A stretch of 14,445 bases of DNA from Eubacterium sp. (GTDB lineage: Bacteria > Bacillota > Clostridia > Peptostreptococcales > Anaerovoracaceae). The position numbers were made by a program, and so were the translations under genes. Below, in pieces: positions 7,651-14,445 of this stretch; position 1 is the first letter of the stretch, and each line of letters opens with the position of its first letter. The stretch is from NCBI GenBank assembly GCA_017419895.1, contig JAFOKI010000030.1:1-14445 (forward strand), written 5' to 3'. A model generated the notes under the pieces. The model was not told where the DNA came from. It made no database searches and was given only the letters and a program-made list of their open reading frames with translations.

Positions 7651-10419
7651 TCAGACCGGTCCGCATCTCCATGATCCCCTGTTCTTTTGAAACTCCACAG
7701 CTGCTTTGTAAACTCTTTCACAGTTATTGAAATCATCAAATTCGAAGAAATCATTTATACGATCGATATACTTTTGCTCAATCGTACATCCTCGTATCAT
7801 TATATCACAAATTGCATCTACCACGCTATCGTTATCTTTGCAGACCGGACCGAATCCCATTGTATCATATTTCAATCCGCCCTCCCCGTACTGCGGCGGG
7901 AGCTCGTCGGGATGATAATATACCAATGGCTTGCGCTGATAAGCGAAGTCATACATGATGCCTGAATGATCGGTTACCATCAGAGCGGATTCAGTGAGTA
8001 TCTTCTCGTAATTCACCTCTGAACCGGGAATGATCTCAACTACGTCGTTGGCCTCAAAATCGCCGATTTGAGGGCTCAAAATCGGGTGTATAAGGTAAAT
8101 CAGCCTATACCCGTTTTCTTTCGCGCAATTAAGCAGTTTTTCATCGTTTATGAGCCTGTTATAGATTTTGTAATATGTCGTGTCTTTGAAATTGGAACTG
8201 TATTCGTGGTTAGAGCCTTTTTTGTTCGTGCCGGAAGTCACGTTTCTTCTCCAGGTCGGAGTTATGATTATCTGCTTGACGGCTTTGTTTCTGAGTCCGT
8301 CGTATCTCGGCGCACCAGTCAGTTTTAGTATACTCGGATCATCGAAACCGTAAATGGGCTTAGACAGGTTCGCTACCTCGTATTTCGATACACAGAAATA
8401 GTATTTAAGATTATCGTATATCCTGTTCTGATACTGTGCTATCTGCTGGATCGAAAGACCATGCTGCAGGCATACTATATCGAAATTGAAAAGCCCGCGG
8501 AAATACTTTTCAAGATTCTTGAGGTATCCCATGTATTGAAGTGTGCCCGCTCTTGTAGTGAAAACGATCTTGGTGTGCAGTGTGATAAGTCTGTGCTTGA
8601 TCGAATTATACTTTAGAACAGTCCTGTATTTTCTCGAAAGCTTCCTGTATTCCGGCGTATCTTCATTTACGACATAGTAAAGCGTCTGCCCTTTCCCGCC
8701 GTGATCGTTTACATATCTGTAGAAGTATTCACCGTTATCGCCGCCTTTGAACAGCTGGTCGAATGTCACCCAGATATTCTTTCTATGGTAAATGGGCAGT
8801 GTCAGGAAATAGATGAACCTGAAAGCAATTGCTTTGAAAGCGCGGGTCGAATACCTGCTTTCTTTGTCTTTCATGTCTTTGAAAATCCCGTACCAGCATT
8901 TCATTTCATGCACGAAAGTCTTGAAAAGCGAGGAACGTTCAATGACCAGTTCGCCTTTGTTTCCGTCATATGTGACAATATTGCCTTTGAAGTTCCAGTA
9001 ACTGTTCCTGAACATCGTAGTGAGCCTGGATTGGGATTTCTCGAACTTCCATGGCATTACAAACTCAACGTCTTTGAACGTAAGAATGACTTTATACCTG
9101 ATTTTCTCTTGTCCACTGTAAGGTATAGTGAATTTGAACGTATAACCCTTCTGTGCCGTTTGCCCGAAGAATTTCGAGAGACTGTAAACTTCATTTCTCT
9201 CGGTTGGAATAACTGAGCCGTCGCTTCCTCTGACGGTCACCGTGAAGTTTTCATGGTTGTTGAAGAACAGATTCCTGAGTTCGGCATCGACGACGAGGTC
9301 TTTGCCTTCATAATTCATCGCCTTCACAGCACATGAGAACCAGACAGAGTTCGCAACGATCGTTCCGTTCGACGTCACGAATTCATACGGTTCTTCAACA
9401 TAAGACCTGAAATTCTTGCGTCCGGAATAACCTGAGTATTCAGGTACCGGATCTACGTCAATATAGTCAGAACCATATTTAATACAAAGGAACATATATC
9501 CGCAGAATCTCGGCAACTCGACTTTTTTACTTTGAAAGTCGTAATGTGAAATGATGTCATCATCGATCCTTTGGAGAATGTCCCTGATCCTGCCTATGTA
9601 CTCATCCATCTCCTCAGGCTGCAGGATGTCTTTGTTCCTGTCGTTTCTGTTGCACGCGAACTGCAGCCTGATGAAATCAAACATGACCTTCTGCTTGATC
9701 CTTGATGTTTTCCCACCGACCAGCGATCTTGCCAGCATCACCAGCTCTTTGGTATACCATTCATGGAAATACTGGGGATGATAGTTGTAATAATCTATAT
9801 CCTGGAAAACGGACGTTACAACGTTTTCGTTCGAAAGCAGGAATCTCGTAATGACAGAGTATATTTCAGCCACGAAAGCGCGTTTGTATTCCAGTTCAAG
9901 ATCCTCATTGAATCTTATACCGCTGAGAGCGCCTTTCTTCATGAACATGCAGAAAAGAAAACTGATCCACAGATCCGGTGTTTTCTTCAGGTCTATAATT
10001 CCCGGAACATAGTGGAACGATATCCTTGTTTGGCTTCGGCCTCTTACGTTAACGGATCTTGGTTTGAGACATGAAAGCTTAAGGCTTTCGTCATTTGCAA
10101 AGCCCTTTTCTATATCTTTAAGCGATTTGTCGGAATAAACACAAGTTGTATCCGAGATGTTGATGATGTCGTACTTTGCGTTATCCAGAGCACGATTAAG
10201 CGCAGCTGATGTATTGTCCCCGGCATCGATGAAACTCACGTCGATTCCGGAAAAAGCATCGCTTCCGGTAACTCTTTTAACAGAATCGCTGTCTTCACCG
10301 ACCAATATAAGCTGACAGTTTATCCCCTTGGATACATCCGCCACATGCCTGACAAAGGTTTCAATGCCTTCATCCGCTGCAATTTCGGCTATTATTGTGA
10401 TTCCTGAGATCTCACTCAT
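7651..10419 (-). CDS. GT2-like / CDP-glycerol glycerophosphotransferase (TagF-like) fusion protein
   Basis: This 922-aa protein probably builds a glycerol-phosphate-type (teichoic-acid-like) polymer at the inner face of the membrane. The ATG at 10419 follows GGGAGA, which overlaps the end of the upstream gene. Residues about 1-130 look like a GT2 nucleotide-sugar fold (ITIIAEIAADEGIETFVRHVADV, then AALNRALDNAKYDIINISD), but the expected DxD metal motif is replaced by SDTT. Residues about 130-330 are helical, and about 330-480 appear beta-rich (VWFSCAVKAMNYEGKDLVVDAEL). The TagF domain occupies about 535-910: VTFDQLFKGGDNGEYFYRY, LQHGLSIQQIA with His653, GAPRYDGL, ITPTWRR, and TDHSGIMYDFAY with His818, followed by KPLVYYHPDEL. 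Catalytic histidines of the transferase are present, while the GT2 part may be non-catalytic. It sits 3 bases after the gene before it in one operon. Acceptor and polymer are not determinable. Confidence 0.88.
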   Translation of the reverse strand: MSEISGITIIAEIAADEGIETFVRHVADVSKGINCQLILVGEDSDSVKRVTGSDAFSGIDVSFIDAGDNTSAALNRALDNAKYDIINISDTTCVYSDKSLKDIEKGFANDESLKLSCLKPRSVNVRGRSQTRISFHYVPGIIDLKKTPDLWISFLFCMFMKKGALSGIRFNEDLELEYKRAFVAEIYSVITRFLLSNENVVTSVFQDIDYYNYHPQYFHEWYTKELVMLARSLVGGKTSRIKQKVMFDFIRLQFACNRNDRNKDILQPEEMDEYIGRIRDILQRIDDDIISHYDFQSKKVELPRFCGYMFLCIKYGSDYIDVDPVPEYSGYSGRKNFRSYVEEPYEFVTSNGTIVANSVWFSCAVKAMNYEGKDLVVDAELRNLFFNNHENFTVTVRGSDGSVIPTERNEVYSLSKFFGQTAQKGYTFKFTIPYSGQEKIRYKVILTFKDVEFVMPWKFEKSQSRLTTMFRNSYWNFKGNIVTYDGNKGELVIERSSLFKTFVHEMKCWYGIFKDMKDKESRYSTRAFKAIAFRFIYFLTLPIYHRKNIWVTFDQLFKGGDNGEYFYRYVNDHGGKGQTLYYVVNEDTPEYRKLSRKYRTVLKYNSIKHRLITLHTKIVFTTRAGTLQYMGYLKNLEKYFRGLFNFDIVCLQHGLSIQQIAQYQNRIYDNLKYYFCVSKYEVANLSKPIYGFDDPSILKLTGAPRYDGLRNKAVKQIIITPTWRRNVTSGTNKKGSNHEYSSNFKDTTYYKIYNRLINDEKLLNCAKENGYRLIYLIHPILSPQIGDFEANDVVEIIPGSEVNYEKILTESALMVTDHSGIMYDFAYQRKPLVYYHPDELPPQYGEGGLKYDTMGFGPVCKDNDSVVDAICDIMIRGCTIEQKYIDRINDFFEFDDFNNCERVYKAAVEFQKNRGSWRCGPV

Positions 10420-10422
10420 ATA

Positions 10423-12357
10423 CTATCTCCCGAGTTCTTTTATCACTTCAATCGTATCGGCAGCGTCTCCGGCTATCGTTATATTGTTAATGTAATTTCT
10501 GCCAAGTATGCCGAGACGCTTTACAGCCAGCTCCGAAGCCTCGTCTTTTACTACGATCGCATTCACACGCTCCGCGGCAAAGCCGACAGCATCACGCATG
10601 AACGTATCCCCTTTTTCAATCTGTGCAATCATCTTATCTGTAATGAAGAGCACTTTTTTCTTTGCGCTCGAAAGCGAAAGACCAATCACTATTTCAGGAT
10701 TTACCGTGTCGTAAATTCCCATGACATCGAATACTACCCGGTCATACATCCTTACCGGCAGAAGTCCATATTCGTGGACGAGGTATCCCATTGCCTTTTT
10801 GAAAGATACTTTACCTGCTTTGTAAAGGTCTAGTATAGGCTGGCCGAGCGATGAAAGCTGGGCATTGTCGACAGAGTCTATAAGAAGCGAGTTATGGAGC
10901 AGCGGATAGGCGCTGTCTTTGTTCATGTCCGTCTTAAACTCATCACATCCGACATAAATCTCGTAAGCGTCTTTGTCGTAAGACGCAGCGATCTCATTCA
11001 GCCTGTCTGTAGGTTCACCCGGAGCACATCCATCAGTATAGAGAAGAACTTTAACCTTGTCGTTCCCCGGGATTTCTTCCACATCCAGACCTGTCTCATC
11101 ACCCCGGAACAGTCTGCAAAGCATCTCAGCATTGTTCTCGTGATCGAATGCGCACATCATCCCGCGGTACTCAGTATCATCGTACTGTTTTCCCCGGTTC
11201 AGCATCTCTAGGACTTCATCTTTTGAATAAGCGAGGTCGAACGGCAGATCGCGTATATCCATGTTCATTCCCTGGTGAGCCATGTAGTCGTCGTAATCCT
11301 CGATATAAAGGATTATCTGCTTGCCGAGGATAAGATAATCGAAGAACACACTAGAATAATCGCTTATGAGCGCCTCTGTCAGAGTCAGGAGTTCATAGCT
11401 GTCGATAAGCGGCGGGAATGTATGTATATGTTTAAATGAACTCGTGTCTAGACCTTCTTTCACGTGGTGATGAAGGTTCACGTACAGGATCTGGTCATCC
11501 CTGAGCCTCTCGTCAAGATAAGTCAGGAATTCCACTTCTCTCGCAACTGTATCGGCATCAGAAAGATGGCCTCGGAATGTTGGCATGTACGCGTAGAGTT
11601 TCTCACCATTCGGAGCAAGTATCTTTCTGAGTTCTTCTTTTCTTTCATCAGTTACCGCAGTCATGCCGGAAGTTCTTGGGTATCCGAGCATGAGCGCCTT
11701 AGCCTTGAGAAGCGAGGTGATCCTGTAAGAATCCCACATCACGTCTCTCGTGTAATAATTCGGATATAAAAGATAAGAAGCGCAGAGGAAATTCTTCTGC
11801 TGTCTTGAATTGTAGTGGCTCTTCTTACCTTCCTTCTTAACGCCGAGATTCTTGAGCGGAGTGCCATGCCAGATGTCGATCATCACCTGTTCGGGACGCC
11901 TAGTCCATTGATACGGGAAATAGCTCTCCGTGATCATGTACTTGCAGGACTCCAGCCTGTTGTTATAGCCCTTGGGAACAGTCGATGTGCGTGTCCATCC
12001 GTTTTGCTCGATATAGCCTTTAACTATCGGATCCGTCGTGTCCGTTTTGGTCCTTACATAAATCTTGTAATCCTTGAATCTTTCGTCGTAATTGAGCTCG
12101 TTAAGGATATACTGCATGCTGCCGCGGACATTCACACCCAGGCCTGCGATCAGGATGCTTTTCTCTTCTATCTCGGTGTCGTAATACATGTCCACAATGC
12201 TCTTGGGGCCGCGTTTACCGCCCTTCCATCTGAGCATCCTATCGTACTTTTTGACAAGTCTGTTTCTTACTGCCGGGTCAACAACAAAGCTTTTTTCCGC
12301 TTCAAAAATCTTGATGTCTTTTGGATCCATTCTTATGGCAGCGGCGAAACGCCGCAT
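10423..12357 (-). CDS. CDP-glycerol glycerophosphotransferase (TagF/TagB-like) with C-terminal extension
   Basis: This protein of up to 644 aa transfers glycerol phosphate (or a related polyol phosphate) from its CDP-activated form onto a teichoic-acid-like chain. Residues about 65-410 form the transferase: ILIAGLGVNVRGSMQYI, IDIWHGTPLKNLG with His164, LMLGYPRTSG, YAYMPTFRGH, NLHHHVKEG, and the signature SDYSSVFFDYL (Ser332-Asp333). All key motifs are intact. Residues about 425-644 form a Rossmann-like extension (VKVLLYTDGC, YEIYVGC, NPEIVIGLSLSSAKKKVLFITDK) that resembles one half of a GT4-type glycosyltransferase but lacks its nucleotide-sugar-binding half. The start is ambiguous: the ATG at 12357 directly touches AAAGGAG with no spacer, while the in-frame ATG at 12330 (residue 10) is 27 bases away with a hairpin between. 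A stop lies just upstream in frame. It is the first gene of the operon driven from 12464-12492. Confidence 0.9.
   Translation of the reverse strand: MRRFAAAIRMDPKDIKIFEAEKSFVVDPAVRNRLVKKYDRMLRWKGGKRGPKSIVDMYYDTEIEEKSILIAGLGVNVRGSMQYILNELNYDERFKDYKIYVRTKTDTTDPIVKGYIEQNGWTRTSTVPKGYNNRLESCKYMITESYFPYQWTRRPEQVMIDIWHGTPLKNLGVKKEGKKSHYNSRQQKNFLCASYLLYPNYYTRDVMWDSYRITSLLKAKALMLGYPRTSGMTAVTDERKEELRKILAPNGEKLYAYMPTFRGHLSDADTVAREVEFLTYLDERLRDDQILYVNLHHHVKEGLDTSSFKHIHTFPPLIDSYELLTLTEALISDYSSVFFDYLILGKQIILYIEDYDDYMAHQGMNMDIRDLPFDLAYSKDEVLEMLNRGKQYDDTEYRGMMCAFDHENNAEMLCRLFRGDETGLDVEEIPGNDKVKVLLYTDGCAPGEPTDRLNEIAASYDKDAYEIYVGCDEFKTDMNKDSAYPLLHNSLLIDSVDNAQLSSLGQPILDLYKAGKVSFKKAMGYLVHEYGLLPVRMYDRVVFDVMGIYDTVNPEIVIGLSLSSAKKKVLFITDKMIAQIEKGDTFMRDAVGFAAERVNAIVVKDEASELAVKRLGILGRNYINNITIAGDAADTIEVIKELGR
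12341..12355 (-). promoter_or_regulatory. Perfect hairpin at the translation start of the TagF-like gene
   Basis: On the - strand GCGGCG-TTT-CGCCGC forms a 6-bp GC-only stem with a 3-base loop. It begins with the G of the ATG at 12357-12355 and ends 10 bases before the next in-frame ATG (12330-12328). The Shine-Dalgarno AAAGGAG (12364-12358) is immediately upstream. If folded, it hides the first ATG and brings the Shine-Dalgarno nearer to the second. Confidence 0.6.
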
Positions 12358-12388
12358 CTCCTTTCTTCGCTAAAACATTGTATTTATA

Positions 12389-12420
12389 CGCGGATCTGCC
12401 ACAAAATTTAGTGGTCCGCG
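12389..12420 (-). promoter_or_regulatory. Bulged hairpin in the leader of the teichoic-acid-like operon
   Basis: On the - strand CGCGGACCAC (12420-12411) pairs with GTGG (12402-12399) and TCCGCG (12394-12389), leaving a 4-base bulge (CAGA) and an 8-base AT-rich loop. The stem can extend with mismatches into flanking AT sequence. No T run follows, so it is not a standard terminator. It lies between promoter and ribosome binding site and could be an RNA regulatory element or an operator. Confidence 0.55.
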
Positions 12421-12463
12421 CAAATATCAAACACATCGTTATCAGGACGTTATTATTCAAAAT

Positions 12464-12492
12464 ATTATATCATAAATGTGACTATAAGTGAA
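12464..12492 (-). promoter_or_regulatory. Sigma-A-like promoter for the teichoic-acid-like operon
   Basis: On the - strand TTCACT (12492-12487), 17-base spacer, then consensus TATAAT (12469-12464) preceded by TGA, an extended -10. Transcription would begin near 12457 and give a leader of about 100 nt. It starts 25 bases past the stop of the upstream MGMT fusion gene, with no terminator seen between, so readthrough into this operon is also possible. Confidence 0.75.
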
Positions 12493-12516
12493 GCAGATTA
12501 GCACCGCATGGAAACG

Positions 12517-13518
12517 CTATTCCTCGCTGTTTCCCGTGTTTTTCCAACGGTATTTCAACATATCAACGCATCCGTTTTCTTTGAATGCGATTCCCTCCGA
12601 TTCAAGACGATGTCTCTGCTCTTTCCAGCCGGGGACAGTCCTTCCGGACGAGTTCACTATTCGGTGACACGGATGGTCTCCGTATCTGTCTGCCATACTC
12701 ATTATCTTCCCGACCTGACGTGAGTTTTTTGGACGTCCCGCCAGCGCGGCAATCTGACCGTAGGTCGCGACTCTCCCGTATGGCACACTGTCGGCTATCG
12801 AAAGTACTTTTCTTATAAATTCGTCGTCGGTCTTCGCTGGCTTTCCGGACGTAAGGCTATAACTTTCTCCTACCAATTCCATCACTCTCTCGTCAGTAAG
12901 AGAATCGTCAAGTATCACCGATATCCAGTTTCTGTGGTTCATATGATAAGCAGGATAGATACCTTCTGTATCGAACGAGTCGTCTTTGCTCAATATATCA
13001 GACCTGAGATTCATCACGTCCACAGGATCATCTGAACCCGGGACAAGCACATCTTTGTTAACATTCATTATGAGACCGAACCATTTTCGGTTTCCTGTAT
13101 GCCTGAAAACTCCGGCAGGTTCATAGGTGCCCTTATCCCATGGGAAATCCGGCTCGACTTTGTATTTACTGAATATCTTTTCGGTTATCCGGTTTGCCTG
13201 AACTGAAGAAAAATAAGTGTCTGTACAGCATGAAACTGCGATACCGTTCAGAAACTCTTCATACGCAGCCCTCACCATGCTGACGAAAGGTCCGTCGAAT
13301 GAACGGACACGGAGCTGTGTGTACTCCTCCTCGTTCATCACATCGATGACTCTGCCGTTTATATTGCCTTCCGGTGTGACCGTTATTTCAGCACGAAAAT
13401 CGCCGTCCATAATGCCAGCTGAATATGTATAAGTATTTCCGGTTTCCACGAAACCGTTACTAAGCATTTTTTCGTGAACAAAGCGCTTTCGCGCGAATAC
13501 TTTCTGTTCTATTTTCAT
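12517..13518 (-). CDS. MmcQ/YjbR-like protein fused to methylated-DNA--protein-cysteine methyltransferase domain
   Basis: This 333-aa two-domain protein likely repairs or senses O6-alkylguanine in DNA. Residues about 1-215 match the long form of the MmcQ/YjbR family (MKIEQKVFARKRFV, YSAGIMDGDFRAEITV, VFRHTGNRKWFGLIMNV, YPAYHMNHRNWISVILDD), a fold linked to DNA binding. Residues about 230-320 are the MGMT catalytic domain: VPYGRVATYGQIAALAG (helix-turn-helix), SRQVG with the probable arginine finger Arg267, and HPCHRIVNSSG with the alkyl-acceptor Cys284. Because Cys is present rather than the Trp of alkyltransferase-like proteins, it is predicted to be active. The C-terminal KENGCVDM segment is usual in clostridial members. 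The ATG at 13518 lacks a good Shine-Dalgarno but agrees with family N-termini. Its promoter is divergent from the TagF-like gene at 13713. Functional class is firm; the contribution of the N-terminal half is unknown. Confidence 0.9.
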   Translation of the reverse strand: MKIEQKVFARKRFVHEKMLSNGFVETGNTYTYSAGIMDGDFRAEITVTPEGNINGRVIDVMNEEEYTQLRVRSFDGPFVSMVRAAYEEFLNGIAVSCCTDTYFSSVQANRITEKIFSKYKVEPDFPWDKGTYEPAGVFRHTGNRKWFGLIMNVNKDVLVPGSDDPVDVMNLRSDILSKDDSFDTEGIYPAYHMNHRNWISVILDDSLTDERVMELVGESYSLTSGKPAKTDDEFIRKVLSIADSVPYGRVATYGQIAALAGRPKNSRQVGKIMSMADRYGDHPCHRIVNSSGRTVPGWKEQRHRLESEGIAFKENGCVDMLKYRWKNTGNSEE

Positions 13519-13558
13519 GGTGTCTGCAAATGTCGAAATCTAATCATTTATAAGTTTG

Positions 13559-13587
13559 ACTATAAATAAACTTTACAATTTTGTCGA
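13559..13587 (-). promoter_or_regulatory. Probable promoter of the MmcQ/YjbR-MGMT gene
   Basis: On the - strand TCGACA (13587-13582), exactly 17 bases, then TATAGT (13564-13559); each hexamer matches consensus at five of six positions. It lies about 40 bases upstream of the ATG at 13518. Confidence 0.6.
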
Positions 13588-13596
13588 AGAAATATC

Positions 13597-13606
13597 AATG
13601 ATCATT
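13597..13606. promoter_or_regulatory. Palindrome AATGATCATT between divergent promoters
   Basis: A perfect 10-base palindrome lies between the -35 boxes of the two divergent promoters. It could be a regulator site, but so short a palindrome may be chance. Confidence 0.25.
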
Positions 13607-13638
13607 AGGGATTCTGAACATCAAGGCACGCTAGCGGT

Positions 13639-13667
13639 TTGACATTTTACCGCCGGCATTTTACACT
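13639..13667 (+). promoter_or_regulatory. Probable promoter of the right-end transferase gene
   Basis: Consensus TTGACA (13639-13644), 17-base spacer, then TACACT (13662-13667, four of six). The promoter is crossed by two direct copies of CATTTTAC (13643-13650 and 13657-13664) and its -35 lies inside an inverted repeat GCGGT (13634-13638) / ACCGC (13649-13653). Confidence 0.6.
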
Positions 13668-13712
13668 TATAGCAATGATAAAAAGAGTTTGGCCGGAAGC
13701 GAGGTAACCGGA

Positions 13713-14445
13713 TTGGTTATAGAAAAATTCATAAGAAATCTGAAAACTAAAGGACTGAAAGAAACACTCAGAAAGACTAAAAAACGTCTTTCTTCTATGA
13801 TATTCAGGAAGCGCGCACGCATTAGAGAACTTGAAAAGCAGGTCGAGACACAGAAAAAGCTGAACGAGATGTTCGGTGATTTCATTCTGTTCAAAGAGAT
13901 GAAAGCAAACGGCGCTGACGATGAAGCGATAGAAGAGGTCAGAAGCCGCATACTGGCAAACGAAAACGGCGCTGTCCGCCGCGCTCTTAAGGAGCTTTAC
14001 GTCAAGAAGATAATACCTGAAATCTACGCAGACGAGAGCCGCAAACCCGTTACCGACACTGTCATATTCATGGAGAGCGGAACAAGCCCCTCACCCAGCA
14101 GCTTCCATATCGCAAAAGAAATAGAAAAACAGGGCAAATACGAAGTCAAATACATCGGACTCAAGATCAGGAAGGTTCCCGAAATCGAGTTTTATGACAA
14201 TGCTTGTGACTTCATCAGACAGGCCGCTACAGCAAAAGCCGTGTTCCTTTCGACTGCAAATAACCTTATGAGCCAGTTCGACATCAGACCTGAAACAAAA
14301 GTCATACAGCTCTGGCATGGTGTAGGGGTCTTCAAGAAAGTCGGATACAGCACTGCTGACAACGACAATTTCGGACTTTCGGCTAAAGACAGAGACGAAT
14401 ACAACCAGTACAGGAATTACACATACGTCACCCTCCCTGCTGAAG
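13713..14445 (+). CDS. CDP-glycerol glycerophosphotransferase-family protein, 3' end missing
   Basis: An open frame of 244 codons runs to the window edge. The best start is TTG at 13713, seven bases after GAGGT (13701-13705); another in-frame TTG (13689) lacks a good site and the first in-frame ATG is at 13797. The N-terminus is basic (VIEKFIRNLKTKGLKETLRKTKKRL), followed by a short coiled-coil-like helix (RIRELEKQVETQKKLNEM). From about residue 120 the N-terminal half of a TagF-like transferase appears: TVIFMESGTSPSPSSFHIAKEI, AKAVFLSTANNLM, and IQLWHGVGVFKKVGYST with the conserved His202 of the HG motif. The SDYSS half lies beyond the window. It is divergent from the MGMT fusion and is a further member of the family found at 7651-12357, supporting a cell-surface polymer locus. 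Its specific acceptor is unknown. Confidence 0.85.
   Translation, partial: MVIEKFIRNLKTKGLKETLRKTKKRLSSMIFRKRARIRELEKQVETQKKLNEMFGDFILFKEMKANGADDEAIEEVRSRILANENGAVRRALKELYVKKIIPEIYADESRKPVTDTVIFMESGTSPSPSSFHIAKEIEKQGKYEVKYIGLKIRKVPEIEFYDNACDFIRQAATAKAVFLSTANNLMSQFDIRPETKVIQLWHGVGVFKKVGYSTADNDNFGLSAKDRDEYNQYRNYTYVTLPAE

Noticed and set aside
8701..9216. 171-aa + strand open frame inside the 922-aa fusion gene
   Set aside because: It lies entirely opposite a well-supported coding region and encodes no recognisable domain; treated as a shadow frame.
11815..12411. 198-aa + strand open frame opposite the 644-aa transferase gene
   Set aside because: It covers the conserved HGTPLK region of the real gene on the other strand, has no convincing ribosome binding site and runs through the leader hairpin.
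12302..12436. 44-codon - strand open frame beginning in the operon leader and overlapping the start of the TagF-like gene
   Set aside because: It could be a leader peptide, but no Shine-Dalgarno precedes its ATG and its composition is unremarkable; chance is the simpler explanation.

Overview
The window looks like a chromosomal segment of a Gram-positive, low-to-moderate-GC anaerobe of class Clostridia (Lachnospiraceae or Oscillospiraceae-like). The basis is the gene content: a YkuD-type L,D-transpeptidase with a long acidic tail, a membrane-anchored trigger-factor-like foldase, several CDP-glycerol glycerophosphotransferase (TagF/TagB-like) proteins, and an MmcQ/YjbR-MGMT fusion. AGGAGG-like ribosome binding sites and AT-rich sigma-A-like promoters agree. 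The genus is not resolved from sequence alone.

Left block, + strand (1-6276). A 5'-truncated TPM-domain protein is followed after 20 bases by a 701-aa membrane-anchored L,D-transpeptidase, so the two are probably co-transcribed. Next come the Hsp90 chaperone HtpG, preceded by a GC-rich hairpin just before its ribosome binding site, and a membrane-anchored trigger-factor/FKBP-like chaperone. A perfect 14-bp hairpin flanked by A and T runs (6296-6326) closes this block and can terminate transcription from both sides.

Right block, - strand (6344-13518), in transcription order: an MmcQ/YjbR-MGMT fusion; a two-gene teichoic-acid-like operon (644-aa TagF-like protein, then a 922-aa fusion of a GT2-like domain and a TagF domain, separated by 3 bases); an intrinsic terminator; and a glycerophosphodiester phosphodiesterase (GDPD) family gene broken by a one-base frameshift. 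The operon has a good extended -10 promoter (12464-12492), a leader of about 100 nt containing a bulged hairpin, and an odd start region in which a hairpin lies between the Shine-Dalgarno sequence and one of two candidate starts.

Right end, + strand. Divergent from the MGMT fusion, another CDP-glycerol transferase-family gene begins, probably at a TTG (13713), and runs off the window.

Taken together, the right half is a cell-surface glycerol-phosphate polymer (teichoic-acid-like) locus with three transferase-family proteins and a phosphodiesterase that could act on glycerophosphodiesters. The left half handles cell-wall cross-linking and protein folding on both sides of the membrane. I saw no rRNA, tRNA, CRISPR array, transposase or phage gene. 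I did not find a clear new defence or mobile system. The most noteworthy items are the fused and degenerate transferases, the structured leader and start of the operon, the GDPD with an extra C-terminal domain and a frameshift, and the repeat-built acidic region of the transpeptidase.
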